From JAKAXS01 sp041940525 (GTDB lineage: Bacteria > Pseudomonadota > Alphaproteobacteria > Rhizobiales > Hyphomicrobiaceae): a stretch of DNA of 19,844 nucleotides. Made by a program: the position numbers and the translations under genes. Of this stretch, positions 1-6,057 are shown piece by piece; position 1 is the stretch's first letter, and the number at the start of each line of letters is the position of its first letter. Below the pieces are notes generated by a model. It worked only from the letters and a program-made list of their open reading frames with translations. It ran no database searches and was not told where the DNA came from. Where the stretch lies: contig JBGTSB010000054.1 of NCBI GenBank assembly GCA_041940525.1, positions 1 to 19,844 on the forward strand, written 5' to 3'.

Positions 1-283
1 CGCCGTCGCGCTCTACTTGTCGATCCCGAAGGTGGACTCCGACACGGCGACCGTGTCCGACCGGATCTTTCTCGTCGACTACCTCGCGGTCTCCTTGATG
101 ATCGCCTTTTCAATCATCCGGATGAGCCCATTCCTACAGCGCCACGCCGGCCTCTCCGGCACCATGCGCTGGATACATATCGTTGGCTTCCCGGTGCTCG
201 TGATCGCGCTCGTGATGTATATCCTCGGCCAGATGCCTGAAGAGCTGCAACTTCAGGCGCTGATAGACGGGTTGCGAGGCTAG
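1..283 (+). CDS. C-terminal fragment of a probable pentameric ligand-gated ion channel
   Basis: The gene enters from the left edge (frame open from base 2) and stops with TAG at 281-283, so only about 94 C-terminal residues are visible. They contain the end of one hydrophobic helix, a loop with IPKVDSDTATVSD, a second helix (FLVDYLAVSLMIAFSII), a short linker and a last helix beginning RWIHIVGFPVLVIALV. This matches the M2-M3 loop, M3 and M4 of prokaryotic Cys-loop-type channels as I remember them: ELIC has LPR..YTTVIDQ....Y, and both ELIC and GLIC begin M4 with R...FP. Such channels form homopentamers in the inner membrane and pass cations when a ligand or protons bind the extracellular domain. 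That N-terminal beta-sandwich domain lies outside the window and cannot be checked. A TTG at 17 could be read as a start but lies inside the M2-like segment, so it is not believable. A potassium channel gene follows 49 nt downstream on the same strand. An unrelated membrane protein remains possible. Confidence 0.6.
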   Translation, partial: AVALYLSIPKVDSDTATVSDRIFLVDYLAVSLMIAFSIIRMSPFLQRHAGLSGTMRWIHIVGFPVLVIALVMYILGQMPEELQLQALIDGLRG

Positions 284-332
284 CCAGAAGTGCCCATGCT
301 GGACCAAATCTAGCACTCAGCTTGGACGGGCA

Positions 333-1139
333 ATGACAACCGGCTCTGAATCCGAAAAACAACAAGACTGGCGCAAACCCCTGCGCACGCGGCTCCGCGA
401 CCTCTATGAAGGCAATTCCACAGTCTCAAACCGCTTCCGATACGGCCTGCTGCTGTTTGATATCGTGACGGTCTGCTTCGTTGTCGTCACGTCGTTTCTG
501 CCGCGGCTGCAGATCATCGAGCTCATTGACGTCGTCATCGGTCTAATCTTGCTGGCCGACATTTCAGCCCGCTTCATCATCTCGCGCAATCCGCTAGGCG
601 AACTGCGACACCCGTCAACGTGGGCAGACCTGCTGGCCCTCGCTTCGTTCCTCGCCCCAATTACCGGCGAAGGTTTCGCGTTCTTGCGCATTCTGCGAAC
701 ATTGCGCCTGCTTCACACTTTCCAGCTGCTCCGGCGCTTACGCAAGGACTTCGCATTCTTCCGTCGCAACGAAGATGTCATCATCGCCGTTACGCATCTG
801 TTCGTCTTCATCTTCGTGATGACCGGCATCGTCTACGAAACGCAGTTCCGCACCAACAAGGACATCTCAAACTACGTCGACGCGCTGTACTTCACCATCA
901 CGTCGCTCACGACGACTGGCTATGGCGACATCACACTTCCCGGCACACTCGGGCGTCTAATTTCGGTTTGCATCATGATCGCCGGCGTCACGCTATTCTT
1001 GCGGCTCGCCCAGGTTCTGTTCCGCCCTCACAAGGTTCGCTTCCCTTGCCCCGATTGCGGACTGCTGCGACATGACCCGGACTCGGTACACTGCAAGGCC
1101 TGCGGCCGCATGCTCTGCATTCCAAACGAAGACCTCTAG
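333..1139 (+). CDS. Voltage-gated-type potassium channel with C-terminal zinc ribbon
   Basis: This 268-residue inner-membrane protein has the layout of a six-TM K+ channel subunit, which would form tetramers. Hydrophobic helices lie near residues 37-55, 63-83 and 97-110. An arginine-rich S4-like helix follows at about 117-138 (FLRILRTLRLL, then RRLRK). The next elements are an S5 helix (about 150-168), a pore loop with the selectivity filter TTTGYGD at 193-199, and S6 (about 206-229). The filter fixes K+ selectivity; the regularly spaced S4 arginines suggest voltage sensing but do not prove it. After S6 there is no RCK/TrkA or cyclic-nucleotide domain. Instead the protein ends in a short zinc ribbon with Cys239-x2-Cys242 and Cys254-x2-Cys257. 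The ATG at 333 is preceded by GGACGGG. The gene lies 49 nt behind the channel fragment upstream and may be cotranscribed with it. A palindromic terminator follows. Confidence 0.88.
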   Translation: MTTGSESEKQQDWRKPLRTRLRDLYEGNSTVSNRFRYGLLLFDIVTVCFVVVTSFLPRLQIIELIDVVIGLILLADISARFIISRNPLGELRHPSTWADLLALASFLAPITGEGFAFLRILRTLRLLHTFQLLRRLRKDFAFFRRNEDVIIAVTHLFVFIFVMTGIVYETQFRTNKDISNYVDALYFTITSLTTTGYGDITLPGTLGRLISVCIMIAGVTLFLRLAQVLFRPHKVRFPCPDCGLLRHDPDSVHCKACGRMLCIPNEDL

Positions 1140-1150
1140 ACAAAGCAAAA

Positions 1151-1174
1151 GAGCCGGGTGCTAGCACCCGGCTC
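1151..1174. terminator. Bidirectional intrinsic terminator (perfect palindrome)
   Basis: A perfect 24-bp palindrome folds into a GC-rich stem with arms GAGCCGGGTG/CACCCGGCTC and a CTAG tetraloop. A pyrimidine/T-rich tract (TCTTCTTTC) follows on the + strand, and CAAAGCAAAA precedes it, giving a U-rich tail on the - strand. It sits between the convergent stops of the K+ channel gene (1139) and the Spy-like gene (1206), so it probably ends both transcripts. Confidence 0.85.
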
Positions 1175-1205
1175 TCTTCTTTCAATGCGCTACGGCACGG
1201 CTCAA

Positions 1206-1853
1206 TTACTCGCCTTGCTCTTCGTCACCGGCTGGCGCGTCGTCGGCGGCAGCTGGCTTATCGTGGCCTTTGTGATGGCCGCCCTTGCCGTGGTGCCAGC
1301 GCTTGCCCCAGCCTCCATCATGCCAACGCTTATGATGCCAGCCCCGGCGATGCCCATGCTTGCCGGCAACCTTCAGCTCCCGCATGACGGGACCAATGAC
1401 ATCCTTTTGCTCTTCGCTCAAAGACGCATAGAACGGAGAAAATGCAGTCGAGAATGCCGACATCCGTTCGGACTTCTCGCTCAAACGTTTAGCCATGCGC
1501 TCATACCGCTCGGCGATATTACGGCGCTCGCGCTTACGATCAGCCTTGTCGTCATCTTTCTTCCGCTCCGCACGGCGCTCTTCCTTGCGCTTCTTACGCT
1601 CGGCGCGCCGCTCAGCGCGTGCTTTGTAGGATGCGCGAACCTGCTCTTCGACGGGCGCCCAGAGCGCTTCCTGCTCCGGCGAAAGCTTCAGAGCCGCCTT
1701 GGCAGCCGCGATCTTGCCTTCCTGCAGGCGCTCACGCGCATCCGCGCTCATCTTCCAGTGATGGCCATCGCGTGCGGCCTGAGCGACAAACACGGCCGCC
1801 GGTGACAAACCGATCAGCAGAGCCAGCGCGATGCCTTTCTTCGTGAATTTCAT
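1206..1853 (-). CDS. Secreted Spy/CpxP-like LTxxQ-family protein with His-rich tail
   Basis: The 215-residue product begins with a signal peptide (MKFTKKG, hydrophobic core to about residue 24, likely cleavage after AQA at 24-26), so it is probably periplasmic. Two LTxxQ-like motifs are visible: LSPEQEALW near 57-65 and LSEEQKDVI near 145-153. They resemble those of Spy/CpxP-type proteins, which are helical periplasmic stress proteins or chaperones. Between them runs a very charged Arg/Lys/Glu helix (about 78-130). The tail from about 166 to 198 alternates His, Trp, Gly and basic residues (for example RGWHHKRWHDGGW), which suggests metal binding; an acidic end follows. I chose the ATG at 1853 because it starts a clean signal peptide and has GGAG 11 nt upstream; an in-frame start at 1931 would add 26 residues without signal-peptide character. 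No partner gene is adjacent. Confidence 0.8.
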   Translation of the reverse strand: MKFTKKGIALALLIGLSPAAVFVAQAARDGHHWKMSADARERLQEGKIAAAKAALKLSPEQEALWAPVEEQVRASYKARAERRAERKKRKEERRAERKKDDDKADRKRERRNIAERYERMAKRLSEKSERMSAFSTAFSPFYASLSEEQKDVIGPVMRELKVAGKHGHRRGWHHKRWHDGGWGKRWHHGKGGHHKGHDKPAAADDAPAGDEEQGE

Positions 1854-2235
1854 GGGAGTTTGCTCCATTTCATCATCAGGGATGCAGCGGGCTTCCACCC
1901 GCTTCAGGAAGACAAACGGTCCATACCCCACCGATCCGTCGCTTCAATCCAGCAACGCCAGGCAGCCAGACACCAAGCGGAGTTGACGCGAAATTGAGCA
2001 GACCGCATAGACGCTTACTGTTTGGGCAAATTGCGCATTCGACCGTTCAAAATCGTTGCCGCCTCGAACAAAATCCACAAACCTTCAGAAAATAATACGA
2101 AAGATTGGCTTGTTTTACCGCCCAATCCTTGGTCAATTTGGCGACCACAACAACAAGTGTGCTCAAGTTTTAGACAACACACATCGCAGCTGATCCGGAT
2201 CAATGAGATCGGCGCGTTGCTCGGGGAAATTCAAC
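1854..2235. other. Divergent intergenic spacer between Spy-like gene and amt
   Basis: These 382 nt hold no convincing gene. The stretch is more A+T-rich than its surroundings, especially 2040-2120, as expected of a two-way promoter region. A possible sigma-70-type element is TTGACG at 1983-1988, a 17-nt spacer and CATAGA at 2006-2011, but the -10 box is poor. I looked for a sigma-54 -24/-12 element because amt genes often depend on NtrC and found none with correct GG-to-GC spacing. Short open frames here, including a Cys-containing 62-codon one on the - strand, lack a good ribosome site and family resemblance. Confidence 0.5.
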
Positions 2236-3447
2236 ATGGAACAGGTTCAACCTGGGGCCGACGTCTTTTTTCTATTGATGGGGGCAATCCTCGTCTTCGC
2301 CATGCACGGCGGTTTCGCGTTTCTTGAGGTCGGCACCGTCCGCCACAAAAACCAAGTCAACGCACTCGTCAAAATCCTTGTCGACTTTGCAATCTCGGCG
2401 ACGACGTATTTTGCCATCGGTTACGCGATCGCCTACGGCGCATCATTCTACGTCAATGCCCAAACGTTGGCCGAAGGCCAGGGCTTGGCCCTTGTGAAGT
2501 TCTTCTTCCTCGCGACATTCGCGGCCGCGGTACCTGCCATCGTTTCCGGCGGCATCGCCGAGCGGGCACGGTTCCTACCGCAGTGCGTGGCCACGGCCCT
2601 GCTCGTTGGATTTTCTTATCCTCTAATCGAGGGCACGGTCTGGAATTCGAACTTTGGCCTGCAAGGCAGCCTCTTTGAAGGAACGTTTGGCGCACCTTTC
2701 AAGGATTTTGCAGGATCTATTGTCGTCCACGCGTTCGGCGGCTGGGTCGCACTCGCGGCCGTCCTGCGCCTAGGGCCGAGGCTCGGACGCTATGCCCAAG
2801 GCAAGTCCGTAGCACCTCCGCCTTCGTCGATCCCCTGGTTAGCGATGGGATCGTGGCTCCTGTGCATTGGCTGGTTCGGCTTCAACGTCATGAGCGCACA
2901 AAGCCTCAGCGGCATCTCCGGCCTCGTCGCGATGAACTCACTACTTGCCATGTGCGGCGGCATCATCTTGTCGATCATTGTCGGCCGCGGTGACCCAGGC
3001 TTCGTCCACAATGGTGCTTTGGCTGGCCTTGTCGCGGTTTGCGCAGGCTCGGACATTATGCATCCCATCGGTGCCTTTGTGACGGGCGGCGTTGCCGGCG
3101 CTCTGTTTGTGTTGATGTTCCAGATATCGACCAACAAATGGAGGATCGATGACGTCCTTGGCGTCTGGGCCCTGCATGGCCTTTGCGGCCTGTGGGGCGG
3201 CATTGCCGCCGGCATCTTCGGCCTAACGGCTCTCGGCGGCCTCGGCGGTGTCTCGCTCACCGGCCAAATCGTTGGCTCGGTCCTCGGCGCCGGCTTCGGC
3301 TTTTTGGCTGGCTTCGTGGTTTACGCGATTGTGGATCTTGTCTTCGGCTTCCGCATGTCTCCCGAAGACGAGCATCGCGGCGCTGACCTTTCTATTCATA
3401 AGATCGGAGCTAATCCTGAGGACGAAGCGCGTATGACCCGCGTTTAA
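2236..3447 (+). CDS. amt: Ammonium transporter (Amt family)
   Basis: This 403-residue polytopic inner-membrane protein belongs to the Amt/MEP/Rh family, which forms trimers conducting ammonium or ammonia. Family landmarks are present: SGGIAERARF at about 104-113 (SGALAERIRF in E. coli AmtB), the substrate-site Asp157 in FKDFAGSIVVH, and the twin pore histidines His165 and His314 (LGVWALHGLCGLWGG). About 11 hydrophobic segments fit the fold. The ATG at 2236 is preferred over an upstream in-frame ATG at 2203 because GGGGAAA lies 6 nt before it and MEQVQPGADVFFLLMG fits the usual start with helix 1. No glnK (PII) gene follows, unlike the common glnK-amtB pair, so PII control would have to come from elsewhere. 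A hairpin terminator starts 9 nt after the stop. Confidence 0.93.
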   Translation: MEQVQPGADVFFLLMGAILVFAMHGGFAFLEVGTVRHKNQVNALVKILVDFAISATTYFAIGYAIAYGASFYVNAQTLAEGQGLALVKFFFLATFAAAVPAIVSGGIAERARFLPQCVATALLVGFSYPLIEGTVWNSNFGLQGSLFEGTFGAPFKDFAGSIVVHAFGGWVALAAVLRLGPRLGRYAQGKSVAPPPSSIPWLAMGSWLLCIGWFGFNVMSAQSLSGISGLVAMNSLLAMCGGIILSIIVGRGDPGFVHNGALAGLVAVCAGSDIMHPIGAFVTGGVAGALFVLMFQISTNKWRIDDVLGVWALHGLCGLWGGIAAGIFGLTALGGLGGVSLTGQIVGSVLGAGFGFLAGFVVYAIVDLVFGFRMSPEDEHRGADLSIHKIGANPEDEARMTRV

Positions 3448-3455
3448 CCAAGCTT

Positions 3456-3497
3456 CCGGAGCAGAAATTTCAGCCCAACTGAAATTTTTTGCTCCGG
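3456..3497 (+). terminator. Intrinsic terminator after amt
   Basis: A long hairpin pairs CCGGAGCAGAAATTTCAG (3456-3473) with a nearly complementary arm ending GCTCCGG (3479-3497) around a CCCAA loop. Its inner part alone (AAATTTCAG/CTGAAATTT followed by TTT) is a standard terminator shape. It begins 9 nt after the amt stop. Confidence 0.75.
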
Positions 3498-3501
3498 GTA
3501 C

Positions 3502-3513
3502 GGTTGATCAACC
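3502..3513. promoter_or_regulatory. 12-bp perfect dyad over a -35-like box (candidate operator)
   Basis: GGTTGATCAACC is a perfect palindrome and contains the -35-like TTGATC at 3504-3509. A second dyad, TTATCA-T-TGATAA, lies at 3519-3531 over the -10-like box. The paired dyads would suit binding of a dimeric regulator, but no known site is matched: the FNR-type TTGAT-N4-ATCAA spacing is absent. Confidence 0.4.
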
Positions 3514-3532
3514 CTCTGTTATCATTGATAAT
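3504..3532 (+). promoter_or_regulatory. Sigma-70-like promoter candidate
   Basis: TTGATC (3504-3509), a 17-nt spacer and GATAAT (3527-3532) match the housekeeping consensus in 4/6 and 5/6 positions, inside an A+T-rich island (about 3517-3540) in GC-rich DNA. The predicted start, about 3539-3540, falls directly at the base of the next hairpin. It could serve the Cys-rich gene at 3673. Confidence 0.4.
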
Positions 3533-3540
3533 TTATAAAC

Positions 3541-3578
3541 GGCGTGACGCCCGGGAGGGCGTCGCGCCGATGTTTTTT
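3541..3578 (+). terminator. Strong terminator-like hairpin with U-tract (terminator or attenuator)
   Basis: GGCGTGACGCCC (3541-3552) pairs with GGGCGTCGCGCC (3557-3568) over 12 base pairs, one a G-U wobble, around a GGGA loop. Six T residues at 3573-3578 follow. It may be a second terminator for amt. Because it abuts the predicted start of the promoter at 3504-3532, it could instead terminate a roughly 40-nt RNA or attenuate the downstream Cys-rich gene. Confidence 0.75.
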
Positions 3579-3672
3579 GTCCCCCGTTCCCTGCGGAACT
3601 GGCCGGAGAGGCGGCGTCTGGCACCTTTGAACTCAGATGAAGACGAGACACCCAAACAAAAGGACCACCGCC

Positions 3673-3957
3673 ATGACCCGCTCTTTCGCAATCACCGCCG
3701 CCGCTTTCGCCCTCGCAGCAACCGTCCAGGCAACCCCGGCAGCAGCCGTCAGCCTCTCCGTTAAGATGGCTTGCATGACCGACTACCTGAACAACTGCAG
3801 CCATCACAGCGTTGGCTCCCCGGCCGTCCGCTCTTGCATGCGCCGCGTTGAACCCCGCCTCTCCAAGCGTTGCATCAGCGCCTTGGTTAAGGCCGGCGAA
3901 GTCAGCCAGGCTGAAGTCAACCGCCACAAGGCGAAGATGAAGTCGGCTCGCCGTTAA
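3673..3957 (+). CDS. Small secreted protein with one GLG1-type cysteine-rich repeat
   Basis: The 94-residue product starts with a signal peptide (MTRSFAITAAAFALAATV, likely cleaved near residues 20-25 around TPAAA). The mature part has four cysteines at 34, 42, 55 and 67 in the arrangement AC-x2-D-x4-C-x12-C(M)-x7-LS-x2-C-x2-AL. This resembles the cysteine-rich repeat of Golgi apparatus protein 1 (the Cys_rich_FGFR family), found in short secreted alphaproteobacterial proteins. Two disulfides are likely after export. The tail is basic (RHKAKMKSARR). The ATG at 3673 is chosen because AAGGA lies 8-9 nt upstream and the signal peptide begins there; an in-frame ATG at 3637 would add 12 polar residues. 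The biological role is unknown. Confidence 0.72.
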   Translation: MTRSFAITAAAFALAATVQATPAAAVSLSVKMACMTDYLNNCSHHSVGSPAVRSCMRRVEPRLSKRCISALVKAGEVSQAEVNRHKAKMKSARR

Positions 3958-3978
3958 TCTAAGAAAACACAGCCAATG

Positions 3979-5367
3979 TTAGGCGGCCGAAGGCGCAACT
4001 AGATAACCAATACGCCCGCCGCTGACCGCGCGAACGCGCTCCAAATGCTCGAAGATGTCGCGTGGATGCAGAGGGCGACCAGTCATCTGGATCGTGTCCT
4101 GCTCCAAGGCATCGAGAGGATCGAGAAGGTCCTCGCCGGTTTTATGGAGCATGGCAATCGTCGCCACCACACGCCGGCTCATGTTGCGCGGCACCTTGGG
4201 CACCACCCCGGCGATCAAGCTTCGGGCGTCATCCGACAAGAAGCTGGAGCCCCGGCCAAGCAACGCGATCAGCCGGATTACAGTGTCCTCTTCGAACACA
4301 TATCCGTCACGCTCCATCCACTCCAACAGTTTGGTCATCAACATATCTTGGAGTCTGAGTGTCGACGTCAGCCGGTAGTCCTGCCACTCGGCGACCAAAT
4401 CAAAACGCGGGTCGATGTCGATATCACCGGGAGCAAACGTCTCGTCGACAGTCACGCCGATGCGATCGAAGAAGTCCCTGTTTTGCATCGTCAGCCGCGT
4501 TGGAAACGCGGGAACCAGTGTCTCACTGTTGCTCGCCATATCGTAGGCTTGACGCACGAGCTTGGAGCAAAACAGCTTCTCATAGCCATCCAGCTCCATG
4601 GTAAAGTCATAGACAATACGTCCACCCAGCGGGCTTTGTGATTTGCTCACCCGCTCAAAGATTTCATCCGCGGCACGCGCTGCCAAATCAGGATCTTTGC
4701 AGCGGTAGAGCACTGAGCGCCCACACCCGCAATCAAGCGCCTGTTCCAACGGCGTGATAACCGCGCCATCCTCGATTAGCGATTCAACGACCGAGGCACG
4801 CCCATTCTCATCGATATGGATCATGCTGAGATGGCTGAACTGGGTATCAACGTCACCAATCCGGGCAATTGCGGCACTGTTAAAAGCGCTGCCCCGCATT
4901 AACAGCACATCGCCAGACTGAAACGGAATGTCGACACCGTTGTAGTACTGAGGGTGCACGTGCGTATTGTGATCAGTGCCCGTAAAGGCTTTGCGCCCCC
5001 AGCCGGTGCGGCCCATGCGCTTGTAGCCAATGTTTAGCTCGCCCAGCATGTCCGTCGCGTAACGCATGATGCGAAACACGTCTCGCAGCGCGTTCTGCGC
5101 CTCGATCGAGAAGGCGCCAGCTTGATACCATTCCCAAATGCGATCTCGTAAAGCGAGCCGGATCTCAAACAAAGTCTGTTTGAGCCTTGGGGCAACCTTG
5201 GCGGTGGCAACAGCGTCAAAGCGGGTCAGATCGATATCAAACACATGCCAATAGATCTCATTCAGGATGGCCGCCAGATCCCCTGGGCGCTGCACGGCCT
5301 GCCCCGCCAGATCACGAACGTGGGCAATATCGTCACTCAGTTTCGCAACGGATTCAGCGTTTTCCAA
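3979..5367 (-). CDS. Permuted NlpC/P60 (YiiX/YebB-like) putative cysteine hydrolase
   Basis: This 462-residue protein has a central permuted NlpC/P60 domain. The sequence shows SGDVLLMRGSAF at 151-162, FSHLSMIHID with His179 at 177-186, VVESL with Glu195, and KLFCSKLVRQAY with Cys267. In YiiX-type members the order is reversed from classic NlpC/P60 enzymes: His comes first and the catalytic Cys in a CS(E/K)LV..AY motif comes last, and this order is seen here. Family members are amidases, peptidases or acyl hydrolases; the substrate cannot be told. The domain is flanked by helical regions (1-145 and about 325-462) that I do not recognise. No signal peptide is visible, so it is probably cytosolic. 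The TTG start is supported by GGGAGG six nt upstream and an in-frame TGA just before it. It converges with the Cys-rich gene. Confidence 0.75.
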   Translation of the reverse strand: MENAESVAKLSDDIAHVRDLAGQAVQRPGDLAAILNEIYWHVFDIDLTRFDAVATAKVAPRLKQTLFEIRLALRDRIWEWYQAGAFSIEAQNALRDVFRIMRYATDMLGELNIGYKRMGRTGWGRKAFTGTDHNTHVHPQYYNGVDIPFQSGDVLLMRGSAFNSAAIARIGDVDTQFSHLSMIHIDENGRASVVESLIEDGAVITPLEQALDCGCGRSVLYRCKDPDLAARAADEIFERVSKSQSPLGGRIVYDFTMELDGYEKLFCSKLVRQAYDMASNSETLVPAFPTRLTMQNRDFFDRIGVTVDETFAPGDIDIDPRFDLVAEWQDYRLTSTLRLQDMLMTKLLEWMERDGYVFEEDTVIRLIALLGRGSSFLSDDARSLIAGVVPKVPRNMSRRVVATIAMLHKTGEDLLDPLDALEQDTIQMTGRPLHPRDIFEHLERVRAVSGGRIGYLVAPSAA

Positions 5368-5495
5368 GATCAGCCTCCCTCACCCCGTCAGCAAGCTATC
5401 GCAGACCGGCGCCACGAAGCAATCGCCCGCACGTTAGAGCCTGCAGACTCAGCCTAGGGCAACTGCATGAAGGCGGCTTACTGCCGGACTGAGGC

Positions 5496-5993
5496 TTAAA
5501 GAGAACTATCGATCAGCGAGCAGACGGTATCGGCGCTCGTCTTGTCATGATCGGGGGGTGCATCCTCGACATTCACCGTTTTCACGACACCGTCATCGAC
5601 AAGCATGGCGAAACGCTTCGATCGCGTCCCCATCCCAAACGCGGCCAGATCAATGTCCATGCCGATGGCCTTGGTGAAGTCGCCATTGCCGTCGGCCAGC
5701 ATCAGGATTTTGCCGTCCGGATCAACCTGGCTGGACCAAACGTTCATCACGAACATGTCGTTCACCGACACACAGGCCACAGTATCAATGCCCTTGGCCT
5801 TTAGATCATCGAAACGGCCAACGAAACCTGGCAAATGCTGTTTGTGACAGGTCGGAGAAAAGGCGGCCGGAACACCAAACAGCGCAACCTTTTTTCCGCT
5901 GAACACGTCCTTGACGCTTACGTCCGACGGCCCCTCTGGCCCAATAACTTTAAACGTCGCGTCAGGCAGCTTATCGCCAGCTTTGATTGTCAT
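5496..5993 (-). CDS. Peroxiredoxin, Prx5 (atypical 2-Cys) type
   Basis: The 165-residue cytosolic protein is of usual length for Prx5. It reduces hydrogen peroxide and organic hydroperoxides. The peroxidatic cysteine is Cys49 in FGVPAAFSPTCHKQHLPGF, the family's P-x3-T/S-x2-C active site. MGTRSKRFAMLVDDGVV at 121-137 supplies the conserved arginine region. Cys158 in TVCSL near the end aligns with the resolving cysteine region of human PRDX5 (LTCSL), so an intramolecular disulfide mechanism is likely; Cys74 is extra. The ATG at 5993 has a GAGGAG ribosome site. It lies 64 nt downstream of the DsbD-like gene on the same strand, so cotranscription is possible. Confidence 0.92.
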   Translation of the reverse strand: MTIKAGDKLPDATFKVIGPEGPSDVSVKDVFSGKKVALFGVPAAFSPTCHKQHLPGFVGRFDDLKAKGIDTVACVSVNDMFVMNVWSSQVDPDGKILMLADGNGDFTKAIGMDIDLAAFGMGTRSKRFAMLVDDGVVKTVNVEDAPPDHDKTSADTVCSLIDSSL

Positions 5994-6057
5994 CAGCGTC
6001 TCCTCAACTATAACCTAGCTGCTCAATAGCGCCGCGGACGCCATTGAACAAGTGCAC

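Noticed and set aside
1158..1805. 215-codon open frame antisense to the Spy-like gene
   Set aside because: It overlaps a gene with a clear signal peptide and family motifs; the antisense product has no recognisable domain and the frame follows from GC-rich codon bias.
2095..2165. Possible sigma-54 promoter upstream of amt
   Set aside because: TTGGC-type -24 boxes near 2106 and 2140 lack a GC at the required 10-nt distance (the nearest is off by one and not preceded by TT).
2015..2203. 62-codon Cys-containing frame on the - strand in the Spy-amt spacer
   Set aside because: No good ribosome site, no signal peptide or known motif, and it lies in a promoter-like A+T-rich spacer.
3595..3618. EcfG-like promoter (GGAAC ... 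CGTC) before the Cys-rich gene
   Set aside because: The spacer is 15 nt and the second box is CGTC rather than CGTT with 16-17 nt; too weak to call, though its position is suitable.
4045..4641. 198-codon open frame antisense to the NlpC/P60 gene
   Set aside because: It has no domain or convincing start; the minus-strand gene has the family's catalytic motifs and a good ribosome site.
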